Assembly (NCBI GenBank): GCA_964017195.1
Contig: OZ024892.1
Coordinates: 9,145,366 to 9,209,365, forward strand
Origin: Siderastrea radians
Taxonomy: Eukaryota; Cnidaria; Anthozoa; Scleractinia; Rhizangiidae
Direction of reading: 5' to 3'
DNA: 64,000 nucleotides
Under the pieces are notes generated by a model that saw only the letters and a list, made by a program, of their open reading frames with translations, had not been told where the DNA came from and did not search any database. Shown piece by piece: positions 11,981 through 26,200 of this stretch; position 1 is the first letter of the stretch, and each line of letters starts with the position of its first letter. Made by a program: the position numbers and the translations under genes.

Positions 11981-14194
11981 TCACTCAAAACTAAACTTTC
12001 TCCAACAAAGTAAATTCAAATAACATTGGTATAAATTTTATTGTAACACTTGATCTTGGCTGGTCCTGACGGATGATTTTCGCCGAAAAATTTGACAAAT
12101 GGGCAATTCCGACTAGGCAAAGTCAATCCTCACACCAACAGGAATTTCAGGAAATAAGTCAAGTATAAGGGCCTGGCTTTGTCTCGGCTTGGGCAGCATT
12201 TTAACTCTACTATACACATGAAAGATAATACTTTTGGTTACATTTACAACGAACATCTGGTTATTCGAGTCATGAATGATTACATTTTCTCTTGATAAAT
12301 TTTGAAGTTTCAGGCTAAGAATACATGTTTCCGCACAGGTTTTTGTGAGAATTCGAGAATGCGAGCAGAAGCTCTTTTCCTTCATCTTGCCGATATTTTG
12401 ATAAGAGACCCATATCGGTTGTTAGCTTGACACTAATGATCAGAAATACATTATTTATACTTTGCTTTTTCTCACAAATATTTGACCAAGCATATCTTAT
12501 CTCGACTGCTGCTAGTTTTATAGGAAAACAAATGATCTTTCTTCTTTACGGTCGAGTAAAAGTGACAGTTGACTTGCGACCCTTTCAGTCCGTTTTAGCA
12601 TCGAATCAAGCGATACACTTGAATTAGACGCGTATTACTATTGTTAGTGGTCAGATAGACAGTATATGGGTTTATCCGTTAAGTACTTGCATATTTTACA
12701 AATGAATTTTCACTGTGAAAAAGGAAAAAAATAACAACATCACAAGAAAGCACCGGCTCGATCAGTAAAAAAAACTCTTGTGAAGGTGAAACCTAAGGAT
12801 TTCCTCCGTCGAATTTAAAGTCAGAAACCATCCGCGGTAACCAGCACATATGCTCAGTTGTCCTCATTTCATTTTTCCTTGTTGTTTCACTTCGCGATTC
12901 CGCCCACAGACTCGTAACTACTGCTCGGTGTTGAATGGTCACACACAGAAAACAAAAGCTGGAACAATGGTAATTTGTAAAACCATGGTATTTTTAACCT
13001 GGATTCCACGGGAAAGTTCTCGGCTCAAAGATAATTATTTTCGGCCCTTTTTAAATTTAGCTGTTCAGCAGCTGGCGATTTTTCCTAAACAGTATTTATA
13101 TTAGTGACTTTTAAATTTAGTAGCCATTTCTTATTCTATTTTTCTTTGAAAGATTTCTACTTCAGTGTTAAGGGAATGATTAAATTAACGAATTTTCAAC
13201 ATTGACAACAAAGTACAGGTACGGAAATACAGAAGTGTGGAGAATGACGATGCGTTTTTTCAAGCATGTTTCGACGATTCCTTTTTCGGCGGTATTCACT
13301 TTATCACCAAGGAACTTGTTTATCTTATGACGCCCGCACGCCCTGTTCACCCCTGTTGCCTCCGGCGGCTGAATAACGACATGTTCCGCACGTTCCGGTT
13401 TCAGTAATATTATTACTAATCAGCTAATAATGTTTCTAACGTTCAGATATGAGTCTTGAGGCCAAGGTCAGTCAGTCGGAAAACGAGTTGCATACGTCGG
13501 CAAACGTGAAAAACCGCATATTTAATATATTACAAAAGTCATTAGTTTTGGAATTTGCCAGCTGAGTCGAGAGGGTACGGTTGTGTTTCAGTACAATCCC
13601 CTAGGCATGTTACGGTATATTTTAGCTTGAGTATCAAGAGGTACTTCTTGATGGCGGAGTGATTAATTGCTCTTTCTTAATGACTACTCAGTAAAGCCAA
13701 AACATTAGGCAAAAAAACCAAGACAACTGATGAGATGCAACCGGCACCACGCGGGAAGACGCATGCAATCCGGGCACGAGTCACGAGAAGTTTTGTTTGG
13801 GCCCCTGATAGGCCGGGAAAAACGGATTTTAGTTACGACTGGTGAAAACAAGTTGCTTAAGTTTTTTAAAACTGATTCTACAGCTTTTCAAACGCTCGAA
13901 TATAACGGTTCAAACGAGCATAACCTATAATGTCTATAAATACTGCTTTCAATTTGCATTCTGATCCATAGAAACAGGAAAAAGCTAGTTCACATCCTTA
14001 AAGGCATACTGATTTCTTTGGTCCTACGTTAACATTTTTTTAAAACCAGATGGGCTTCTGTTAAAACTTGCAAATGTTTCTCAACCTGCTGCGATCAGGC
14101 AAATTTTTTTGCCAACGACGGGTACCGGCGCCATAATTGAATTCGAGAGGAAGCTGAGGAGACCTCGTTCTAAAATTTCGCGGGAAAGAACGCC
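11981..14194. other. Gene-free spacer between the divergent F-box gene and TTC8
   Basis: The sequence shows no recognisable conserved exon on either strand. Small open frames (60-90 codons) have no similarity that I recognise. The right part (about 13990-14253) should hold the TTC8 promoter and 5'UTR. Confidence 0.5.
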
Positions 14195-14208
14195 GCTGTC
14201 ATGACAAC
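14195..14208 (+). promoter_or_regulatory. RFX X-box upstream of TTC8
   Basis: GCTGTCATGACAAC matches all 14 positions of the X-box consensus RYYNYYWWRRNRAC used for ciliary genes and ends 45 bp before the TTC8 start codon. Its core GTCATGAC is a perfect palindrome. RFX/DAF-19 factors drive BBS genes, including BBS8, through such sites. Against the stricter vertebrate half-sites it has one mismatch per half, so strength is uncertain. Confidence 0.6.
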
Positions 14209-14250
14209 ATTAAACCTGAGCCTGCGATGTGAATCGACCAAGAAAAATCC

Positions 14251-14260
14251 AAGATGGCGG
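14251..14260 (+). promoter_or_regulatory. YY1-type motif over the TTC8 start codon
   Basis: AAGATGGCGG is the core of the YY1 site, which in many animal housekeeping promoters sits at or just after the transcription start and can overlap the ATG. Here the ATG within the motif is the TTC8 start codon. Similar AAAATGGCGGC lies at 49278-49288 before ABCC10. Confidence 0.45.
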
Positions 14261-17200
14261 GCACGGGAGCGATGCAGATGGATCCGTTGTTTTTAGCGAT
14301 GAGTTTTCATCGGCGAAGAAAATTTGAAGAGTGTGCAGAAGTTTGCACACAGTTGTTAAAGAAAAATCCTTACGATCAGGTATTCTAATTTCAGGAAAAT
14401 CGGAAGCAAATGTGATGATTTCCACCTCTCATCTTTGCTTCAGTTTTGAAGTTTATAAGCTTAAATTGAACAAATAAGTTTCCCGTCTTTGGAAGGAACC
14501 TACAGTTTGTTTAAATGACGTTGATCCCTCCGTTCTTAGCAGATTTTTATGGTAGACTTTTTCTTCCCGTTTCCTTTGGTCAGGCATCATGGTGTTTGAA
14601 AACACGAGCTCTCACGGAACAAGTTTATGTGGATGAAGTTGATGTTGATGAGGAAGGAATTGCTGAAATGTTGATGGATGACAACGCCGTTGCCCAGTTA
14701 CCGCGTCAGTATATTTCATATTTTTCGTTTTTACTTTAGTTAGATTTATTTAGTTTATTATTTTCCATTTTTTTCTGTTATGATCAGTAACTGAGGATTC
14801 CAACAAATCTTCCTTAATTATATTAAGCCTAATTTTAAACACTTTTTTTTTCTGGGCTTTTTCTGATTGCCTGACAGCACTTCAGTTCATATCAAACAGT
14901 GCGAAAATAGGCACAATCTCTGCACTAACCCATACTTGTCAGGCTTCTAGAAGCCAATGCCGTATTTTCTGGATTAAACGCCGGACCCCAAATAAATGCT
15001 GGGTTCAAATAAATGCTGGGTCTACAGGGGCGAGTTTAAAATAAACGTCCGTGGCGTTTATTCGGGTTCCCGGCATTTATTCGAGATGGGTCAACTAAAT
15101 CAGCTTTATGTGTGATGTTACTGCATACAAGTTCCCTTTCTACCATTATATTTGAATTTATACAATGATATTCAAACCAAACTACCTCTTACAAAAGTAC
15201 TTCTAACTAAAACAGATAAAACAAAGGACGCATCAGGTATTGTGTCAATCTCTTTTAAATCATGGTTACTTTTCTGCGGGCTTGTACATCAAGCAAGGAT
15301 CATCTCGAGGCTCTCTCCAGTGTTTCTTCAGTAGTTCCTTGAATCGTTCCATAATTTTGCCTTTTTCAGAACTGATGGAGCAGGAACCTCGCCAACACCT
15401 TGTTCTAAATTGCTTTTACAGTATGTTTGCTGTCGAGCAGTTACCGGTACACTTCCTCCATGTTTCACAGAGAAACGTAACGGTTGAGAAGAGTTCGATC
15501 ACTGTTCCTGTCAGTGGTGTTTTTTTTCATAAATAAGCTTACTAGATTCACTTAGATGAGACAAAGTTGATGACATCGTTTCACATTTTTTTACCTTTTT
15601 TGTTGAAATTTAATTCTTGGTTCAATAAACCTCCGGTACTGATATTAAAAAATGGATGGCTGAAATATGCATTCAATAAATAAAAGCTGGGTCCCAAATA
15701 AATGCCGGGTTCGAATAAACCCCAGGTCTACTAGGCCGAGTTTTAAATAAATTAATGCTCCCAGCGTGAAAATGCGGTACCCCCCGTACGAAATCTTTGA
15801 ACCAGACAGAGACGGAATCCAGCCTGACTCTGGCGGGAATACCGTTCTTGGAGTCAAACATCAGCCAGACATGAACCTGACAAAAAAATGTCTTGCTCTG
15901 TGTTGGAGAGCCGGGCAAGTGTCTGGCTCGTGTCCTGCCGAAGTTTGGCCGGACGGGACACCAACACAAGCGCAACAAGAGCCGAAAATATCATGCATGG
16001 TCTAGCAGCCTGACACGAGCCTGAAAACCAACCAGACAAGCCAGCCTGACTAACAGCACTTTGATATAACAGAGAAAAGACTTTAATAATGGGACTTTAA
16101 TAATGGGAATGGTTTTTAGAAACATTAATTAAGGCCACACTTAAATTATAATCACACTATTCATGAGCAAACAGACAAACTCACCACAGGTATACAACGC
16201 TGTCTATAGCTAGGAAAAGCATACCAAGAGTTTCAGTTCACAGTGAACAAAGAGCCATTTGAAAAACGCTTCGAAAAATTTATTACCAGCAAAATTAATA
16301 CTTTACGTAAAGGGAATATTTCTCCTAAAGAGTTATTCTTGGTTTTTGTGAGCCGAATATTTGCCTCAGTTGAAAACGTGATGGTATGCAATCTAATATA
16401 GTGCCTTGAGATCTCCCATGGGACACACAAGCTGAAACATAATTGGTCAGCTGTGTTTATTCTTCAGAGTTTGCCTGCGCTCATGTTACAAACTGACCTC
16501 AACCGGTTGAATTTTCAAGCGGGAAAATTTCTGGTGAAATGACAAACGTTTGTGGATGCACAGTTCTGGAAGCTATTCCTACGGTGATGTACAATTCTAG
16601 CGAGTTATTGGAAGCGATGGTTATCTCCGATTCAAGTTACGGTTGTTTGATTTCGTGGAACTGGCGTACGCGTGGCTGTCAGTTACACCCGGGCTATTAC
16701 AGCTTTCAGTTTGATCCATCTGTTGGCCAAATGTTCATTCACGCTCAATGTTCTCAGCTCCAGTCTGTTAAGTAACAATGAATTGGCTACCTCCAGGACA
16801 GCTGAGTTATAAAATGTAATCTTCGGAAGAAAAGGAGGCCGTAGGCAGAGCAAGGTGAGCCATTGCTGATGCAAACACAGCCACACATGACTCGATCCAC
16901 TGATGAAGCAAACCGTTGCCTGCTAAAGTACGTACTTCATTTAGCTTGATAACACCGGTACTCTCTTAATCATACATATGCAACCTTATTTATGTTTGTA
17001 TGTGAACGCTAATCGCCAAAAGAATAATTAGAATTTGTTAGCTCGCTTTATTTCCAACTGATTTTCAATTATCTCATTAAGGCGTACAATTCTTATCGAA
17101 CATTCATCCTCACCGGACTACGGCATCGGAAACATGTTGGCGTACTTTCTATAATTTTATAAACATTGACTGTATCTACCTATCAAAGAAAAGAATAAAT

Positions 17201-20200
17201 GGTTTTATTAAGGCATAATTATACTGAAGTGCTTCATTGCAGTAATTACGTCTTGTGCGAGTGCAAACTGTACTAGCCGTTAAAATACTTTATAGACTCC
17301 ACAGTGTACGTCTGTTATTGTAGTTTGAAATTTTGAACGGTTAACAGTTTTATTCAGCGTGATTCAGGCTGGACTAAGGCTGGACAATTTTGCGGTTCCA
17401 AGAATTTACATGTCAGGCTAATGTCACCCTCTTGTCCGGTTCTTGTTATGCTCTCGTGAGCCCTAATGGGGAGATTTCAACGTCAGGCTCTTGTCTTGCT
17501 AGTTCCCGCTAATTTTCAGGCTCCACAACCTGCTCTTGTCACGCTCTTTCCCGCTCTGTCTGGCTCGCCTATTTTCTGCTCTTGTCCGGCTGGTGTCTGG
17601 CTAGAACGTCAGGCCAGAGTCACGCTCTTGTCGGGCTGGACATTTTCGTACGGGCCATTATCAATTTTTTTTGGAGGGGGGGAGGGAGTTTGTTGAGAAA
17701 ATCTGGGACCATCCTGTAATGCATGAAATACTTAACAGAAACATTGCAAAAGTAGTTTACTAAGAGGGTGGTGGGTGAAGAGTGGTGGGGAAAATCTGGG
17801 ACCTTCCTCCAATATGAATTATGTTACAGAAACAAATTTTGAGTAGTTTATGTTATAATTGTAATTTAGAATGCAGTTTTGTGACTCATTCCAAAAGTGA
17901 AGGCTGTTTTTGTATCTTTACTAAATTACAGGTCCAGGGACATCTTTAAAAAAACCAGGAACAAGCATAGGTCATGGTGCCCCCACTCCAGGAGTCAGGT
18001 AAAGTGGGCTTATTATTCTCACGAATGCATAATAAATTATAATTTATGCATGAGTCTCATTCCTGCAGGACTGTAACATTGCTTTGATGGACACAGACCA
18101 ATTTTTAATGCCTAAGCCACAAATTTGGACAAACAGACCTAAATGTAAACCCCATTTGAGCAATATTTACAATGGTAAATGTTTATAGTCCAATCATTTG
18201 AGAAAGTGAGTACACTATACATGTACTAGTCACAATGTGCCTTGAATTTTGCAAAGAAATTTATCACTGATAAAATGAGTACATGTACACAGAATTCAGT
18301 TCACGATTAAATAGCTTTTGAACTGTGTTTGGGGTTATCTTTGGAAATCTCCACTTTATCTTTTGCAATCGGCTTGATGTCTTGTGAAATGTTTAGAAGT
18401 ATCTTCAAAGAAACAGGCATTCCAAGGATTTTGTTAAAAAAGGTTGGCGGGTTTATTATTCATCAAGGCTCCTGAAAAGATTCAAACAGTTGAACAATAT
18501 TATTTCAATATTATTGAACAATATTATTGGGGTCATTGCTGGGTCATTTTAAGCAACACTATGAAAAGCCCAAAGTTACATTTACACTAATGAAAATATT
18601 AAAATAATGACCTTGCCCTCTCCCAGAAAATTTAAAAGCAGGGAGGGGAATCTCTCAACCCCTGTTAATCCACTCATGGCTACTAACTGCTAGACCACCG
18701 ATCTCTACATATAGGTCTTTATTAAGTGCATTTTTGTTCTTTAGGCCTATGTCACAATCAGGGCGTCCGGTTAGTGGATTTGTGAGACCAGGAACACAAA
18801 GTGGAAGACCAGGAACAATGGAACAAGCCATTAGGACACCACGTACTGCACAAACAGCAAGGTGTTTGCTGATGAAAATCACTTTCTAGATAATATGCTA
18901 CCTAAATTGAACCCTGCATCAAACCCTTCATCTTGGAACTGCGATTGTCTCAGATAAAAATTACCTTAAAATAAATATAGTGAGCACAGTTTTCTTAAGA
19001 ATAGTTTTATATCTTATTATTAATAAGATCTGAAGACTTTTGAAATTATGATTACTTTTAATTACATCTTAATAAAATTCTGTTACTTTTGATATGATGT
19101 ACTGGAAGGATACCAGACTTAAGAAAAGCTCTTTTGCCCCCTTTTGGCCTCCAAACATCCACCTATATATTTGTCTTGTTTAACTGAAAAGTCAACATAA
19201 TCATGAAAAATGATTGTTGTTGAACAGTTATATTATGACGTAACCATTCATTTTTTCTTAGACCTGTGACAAGTGCATCTGGCCGGCATGTTCGCCTGGG
19301 TACTGTAAGTATAAAATATTTTTGTCGGAAATGAATAGGGTTTTGATACAACAATGTAACTCTCACCAGCTTTCATGTACTGGATCGACACTGTGGCAAA
19401 ATGCACTGTGCATGAGCAACAAACTGGGCTTCCTGTCACTTTCTGGTTTCTGGTTTGTATCGCAGACTATGAAAACAGAGCAAACTCCTGTTCCATCAGT
19501 GTTTTTGTCACAATTTGCCATTGATTAGTTACTGTATTTACTCGAGTAAGTGCCACAGTGCTCTTTAAATTTTTAGTGTTTCAGATGCAGCGCTTATTCA
19601 GGGGCGGCGCTTATTTGAGGGCGGCACTCTTTAGAAATTCATAATATTTGTAAACGATAACAATCAAATGTTAACAAAGAAAAAATAATGAAATATACCC
19701 ACTTCGAACTGAAAAATATGATAATATGGGAGAATAAATTTCGGAGGCTGGTTTAGATTGACTTGTACTGTACTTGTTTATTAGTTTGGCTCCTCCAACA
19801 CTGATTCAGTCTGATGATGCTTCGATTAAGCGCCGCTTTGTTGTGAATGAATGCAGCGCTTATTCGAGGGCGGCGCTCTTTAATATTTTTGCTCTCATAT
19901 GCAACACTTAATTGAGGGCGGCGCTTAATCGGGGGTGGCGCTTAATCGAGTAAATGCGGTAGTCCTTTGGACTCACCCCGTAAAAAATAAACAAGTCCCA
20001 GACCAAAACCAATGAGTCCCATCTATCATAAACTGCGAGCTTTGGAGAGCTTTGTATGAAGTGTGCTTTATTCCATATTTGGTACGACCTCGTCCCTTGT
20101 TCCTTGACATCAAATACGTAACCACTTGGTCACAAACAAACATGGCGGCATTCAGAATAGATCAAATTTGTTGATAATGCAAGTCAAGGCTTGTATTTTT

Positions 20201-23200
20201 CCCTTCACAAATTATTTGTAGATATATTTTAGAGCCAAGTGGGATATTCTCTGTTGAAGTAAGTTGTGTTATAGATTTGAAATTACACAAATGGGACATT
20301 TGATCGATTGTGGCATGTTTGCATTTGTGCGTCCTAAAGGATGCATGCCATAAATTATTTTGTGTCTTTTAGGATTTCTGTGCATCAGAGACACAGGATA
20401 CAGGGGTACTTACCGTGACAAAATCACTGTACAATACGATTAAAAAGGAAAAGTGAGCGTTAGCAAATGAAAGCGGAGATTAAGTTGTTTCTACTAGAAA
20501 GCCTTTTGGAAATATATAAGCCCAGGGCTTTTTATCGGAATTTTATGGTGTACTTTTTTTGTCCTGTTAAGACGGACTCTATGAACTCAACCTTCCCACT
20601 CCCTTCATAGTCAAAGGAAATGATTCGTTGTAAGCGGTGCTTGAAGTCAAAATTGTATAGGTGAAGGGGGTATTCCTCAACAGTAGTGCAAGGTTTAGTG
20701 TTAGTTTCTTAATAATAACGGCCAGGTTTGCAGGTCTTACCAGTTTAGTTGCAACAATCAGAACTTATCCTGGATCAGTAATTTGTTCATTACTCCATGT
20801 CCTTCCAATAATATTGTTTCTTTTTGTATTTTTTTTTTAGGCATCAATGTTGTCACAGCCAGATGGACCTTTTATAAATATTGCAAAACTAAACTTATCT
20901 AAATATGCACAAAGACAGAATCTCGCTAAGGTAACAGAGAAGATCACTGACTATTATAACTATTTCATATTTTTATATTGCTTTGAGTATTTTCAGCTGT
21001 TTGTAAGTCACAGATTAATTTTTAGAATACTAGGTGCAATATTCATGGTACTGTTAACTCAATTAATTTGCAATAATTTTTGTAGTAACATGTGCTTATT
21101 TTTGATCCAATTTTTCCCTGTGCAGGTCTTATTTGAATATATTTTCCACCATGAAAACGATGTTAGGAATGTAAGTAGAGTGCAAAATAAATAATAGCTT
21201 TTTTGTTTTCTAGGGTAAAATTCACATTCATTTACATGTTATCTCCTACGTGCATGTTTTCTGTCTGAGTTAACCATTTGGTGTCCTAAAATGGGGTGGG
21301 GGGTACAGGGGGGGGGGGTTTAAATCTCCCGCTTCCTGTACCCTTTAATCCTGGTGCCTGCCCTGTATTTCTTAGCTCCTGCCTCTTTGCATTTTTTGAT
21401 TGCAAAATATTGCACAATGTTGCATAAATTTTCCCTTTTTCTCCCGCTTCCTGCCACCTTGGGAACCCTGCTTCCCGCCCCCTCTTCTCCCGCCTCCCAT
21501 ACACCTCCTGCCCCCTTTTCTCCCGGTCTCCTGCCCCCCTGTCCCCCTCCACCAAAATTCATGATGAACAACAATTTCATTAAAACTATTGGGGAGAGTT
21601 TCAATAACGACAATCTCAATAAGGACTGTAAAACTGGAACTGAAGGGACCACCACTGCATGATAAATTTCCAGGCAAATGGTAATTGCATACCATGGTCT
21701 CCTTGTATCTTTTAGGCATTAGAACTTGCAGCAAAGGCTACTGAAGAATGTCAGTTCAAAGATTGGTGGTGGAAAGTTCAACTAGCCAAATGTTATTACA
21801 GGTAGAAACCTGTTCTAAGAACATTCTCTGGCAAATTTTAGTCTCCCAAGTCTCATGAGATATCAAGCCAGCTCTAAAGTAACCCTGTGGTAGTAACAAA
21901 TCGTTCTTCTCCCAATGAGATTGTATTCGTGTAGTCCAAACATGATTCCCCGGCTATGATTCGACCGTTATTTGTTCTCTGTTTGAGTTAAGACAAACTA
22001 AATCAACCAAACATCTGCTCCTCTGTTGTTTTGTTTGCTTCTGTTTTGACAAAAAGTAATAGGCTAATTCTTCACGTTTAAGCCGTTAGTTCAAGAAATA
22101 AACACTGATCTGTGTTTCTTACATGATAAGCAGCCTGCATGCCAAAGTAGAGTTAAATTGGATCAATTTAGATTTCAAGGCGAAATCGTCACTTGTGCCC
22201 TTTTTCCAGCAAGCCCTTCAGTTATATCATGTGGCAGAGTAATGGGTATGTGAAGGGGAAAGGTTAGATCCCTGGCCTGTCCCGCCCCTTGTTATGTGAC
22301 GTTTTTTTCTTGCTCCCAGATTAGGCATGTACCGTGATGCCGAGAAGCAACTGAAATCAGCACTCCGTGATCAAGACATTGTTGATACTTATTTGTACCT
22401 TTGCAAAGTGTACAGAAGACTGGATCAGCCACTTACTGCAGTTGAAGCATACAAAAAGGTTGGGCTCCCTGTTCTGGCTCCCTGTTCTGGCTCCCTGTTC
22501 TTTGGGGCATTGCTTTGAATGTTTACAAAACTAAACTATAATTGTTACTTCCAGTGCATCACAACTTTCAGATACAGTGTGTCGTTAAACGCCTATTGAA
22601 TTTTGGATGATTCAGGTCAACTAAAAAAAAAACTTTAAACCTTTGCATTAAGTGTTGTGATGTTGTTATCCTTATATTTTTATTTTTATTTTGTTAAGGC
22701 TAGGATTCACCTGAAATGGGTGCCTTTTTTACGCTTGCACTATACGAAACAGCGAGGGAAATTAGTGGCTTTGTTGTTTTGAAGGGTCGCCGAAATAAAC
22801 CTAAAACTGACAGATAGTAGCTAACTCTAAGTGCCAACAAATTTTGATGGAAATCACAACACAAAAATACACAAGCGACTAAAAGCCTCCGATCATTCAC
22901 GCTTTTGGAGGGGTAAAGAAATTTTTTTTATTTGTATTTTTTCTTAAAAAATTAATATATCAAGGGTAAGGGCTTAAACATCGAGGCAAAGCTTTCCTGT
23001 ACGGAACCTTTTTGAGTACCTCACTGGGGTGAAACTTTGCACTGTAAGCTGTTATTATTGCGTTTTATTACCAATGAATGACTAAAATGCTGTCATTAAA
23101 AAGAACTTTTCTTTTTGTCATTTTAGGCTCTTGAGAAATTTCCTGGCGAGACCACTCTTTTAACAGGAATCGCTCGCATTCATGAGGTAACAAAACTAGT

Positions 23201-26200
23201 TGCTTTTGAACTTCAGTCGTAAACTGCTCTGAAAAGATTTTTTTAGTCAAGATCTAAGTTGGACCACATTTGTTCTGGACTAGGTAATTAGAACTTGCCA
23301 GGACGTGCTGCAGACAGTTCAGACCTTGAAGACCATCTCTAAACCTGGTTTTGTCAATATGGCTTAAAGTGCTGTCTTAACCTAAAATACTTTTAAAAAC
23401 GATTATAATTATACATTTCTTAGGTTTAAGAAAAATTTTATTGTTTAAATGATAAGTTCTAAGGTTCAAATCACAACTTTTTTGCTCCCGTTTTCTAGGA
23501 GTTAAATGACATGACCAACGCTGTAAAACTGTACAAAGAAGTGCTGCACTTTGATAACACTCATGTGGAAGCAATTGCTTGCATCGCGACTCACCACTTC
23601 TACACTGATCAACCAGAGATTGCGCTCAGGTTTTTTCGGTGAGTCTCTACATTTGGCTAACTTATACAAGATTTCAGTTATTATGCCATTTACTTGGAAC
23701 CTGCAAAGCAAGCGTTTCTGTAGGCTTTTGCGTACGTTTGAAGCATTTTTTCGCTTTTTGGCCACGCGGAAAAATTGGGCGGAATTTTAATTCTAGGGTA
23801 GATATATCGGCGCGGACAAATGAGACTGTCCGTAATACATCTAATTGATTTGTTACTTGCTTCCCAGCCGTCTTCTTCAGATGGGTGTGTACAATGCAGA
23901 GCTGTTCACCAATCTTGGGTTGTGTTGTTTCTTCGCGCAGCAGTACGACATGACGCTCAACTGCTTCGAAAGAGCGCTAGCTTTAGCGTCTGATGAAAAC
24001 ATGTCTGACGTCTGGTACAACATTGGACACGTTGCAGTGGTAAAATTTTAATTTTCCCACTTGGGGCTTTCTTGTTCATGGTTTACAAAACAAACGACAA
24101 AACAACGAAGCTCGCTAACGGTCGCTACAGGTTTACCTTGAAATTCCGCAAACTAGCTGCGTCTTCTTTGTTTCTTTCTTTGTCTTGGAAAGTTGCTGTC
24201 AGTGGGAGAGGAAAAAAAGGTTTATTTCCGAAGAGGCTTTTCTTACAGGAAATTTGTGAAATGAAAACGTCAAACTCAAAGAGTGTTTAAAAATATCTTG
24301 CGTCTAAAAAAAATTGTCGATGAAAAAAAAAAGCGTTCAAAGTAAGACGAGTATTTTTACAGATATGATTGGAGAAGTGTACTAGAGAGCTTTCGATTTG
24401 TTTTTCAAAAAAGATAACGGCGATTTTTTGCGTAGGAAGTTGCAATTGATTCTAGATTGTTCCAGATTTTCTACATTGACAAAGAAAGCTTAATGAGTTT
24501 TCCTGTTTCTGCTTGTAGGGGATTGGAGACATTCAGCTTGCGTATCAATGTTTCAGATTAGCGCTTGCATCAAATAATGACCACGCTGAGGCATACAATA
24601 ACCTGGGGGTACTGGAAATAAGGAAGGGCCACACAGAACAGGTAAAACCGGTATTCTTTTACCGGTATTTGCATTTGATCACACTTGAAGTCCGTTTTGT
24701 ATGGGCAGAAATTTTAAGAAGAATGGCCTCACTAGAATAATTTCTTGGTCATGTGCAACGCGAGGCAGAGTATCTCGTACGGCTTGCGAATCGGATTTTA
24801 ATTTGGTTTTCGTGGACAAGATTTTTGAAGGTACAGTGTAACTTGTCGCGTGATGTGACATTAGAGCGCTTTTCAAATGAGTGTCGTAAAACCAGAACCA
24901 AAGTAATTACCCCAGCCAATAACAAAAAACAAATTACCCAATGAACCAATCAGAACTCGAAGCAAATACAAATAACAGGCGCGAAGCGCGGGAAAACTTG
25001 TGCGAGCAAGTCGCGATTGGTTTGAGTTTTACTTCTAATTGGTCGAGAAAGTGGCGCGAGATTTTTTAACCAATCAGAGAGCGAAGTAAAGCAAAACCAA
25101 AGCAAACACGACATTACTTTAGATCTAATTCAACACTCATTTCAAAACTGCTCTATCGCAGAAGAATTGGGTTAGGAAATTGAATCACCAGTTGATCTAG
25201 TGTTGCACCATAGTGTAACCTATTAACCTGTCGAGTAAGTCCCTAACCCGCGGGACTAACTCCACGTCATTGAGATGTGATTTTGATTTGTTTTATCCCT
25301 TCCCAGGCGCGCGCCTTCCTTCAAGCCGCTGCGTCTCTCGCGCCACACATGTATGAACCTCACTACAATCACGGATTACTATCGCAAAAGGTATGCATAA
25401 TTTTCTTTGTTAAATTTACAACTATAAAATTAATGCGCTAGCGGATTGGTCGTTCAGCTGGTTTGCTAACATTGTTATCGCTAATAGGACAATCACATGA
25501 CTTTTGGAGGGCATATAGTTTATTTGTGGTCCGAGTAGCATCATTTGCGCCCGAGCGGAGCGAGGGTGCAAATGATGCTACGAGGGACACAAATAAAGTA
25601 TATGCCCGACAAAAGTCATGTGATTATCATTATTATCAATACACAAGGCCAAATCGTACAAATTCATTTAAGGGACCCTTCATTTTTTATGGGGTGGGGG
25701 GGGGGGGGGGGCTGGTGGGATTTGATGGGTAGTACCTGTAAAATGTAATGACCCCCCTCTACATTAGATAGTTTTTACCTGGCCCCCCCTTGTAGTCCTA
25801 AATATTTGAGATGACCCCCCTCCAAAAAAAAAAGAAAGAAAAAGGGATCAAGTAAATCTAAAACTTATCAAGCTGAAAATAAATTTAACAGTCAATTTTA
25901 ACACTCAAGTCCTGCAGGAGTAAATGTCTTTATTCAGACAAGCACTAAAGGTAATTTTCTGGTACGGGTTCCAGAGGAATCTTCCCCTGGAAAATGTTGA
26001 AAATTTAGAGATGCCCTAATGCAATTTGCTGCCTTCTGAAGTACATAAACAGACAATTCATACCGGTTTAAAGCATTATTTTAAACATTGTTATCAGTTG
26101 TTCAGTTGTTTAAAAATCAGATTAGCATAGGGCAAAAAAGAGCTGACATTCCCCTGGCTGTATTTTATAATGAAACAGTTGATGGGGTAGAGTAGCTTTT

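Noticed and set aside
16539..16775. 78-codon frame in the middle of the subterminal-array element
   Set aside because: No similarity to a transposase or any family I recognise, and no supporting splice sites; left unannotated.
21286..21734. Open frames on both strands rich in Pro/Gly/Arg
   Set aside because: They lie in a C-rich low-complexity tract within TTC8 intron 7.
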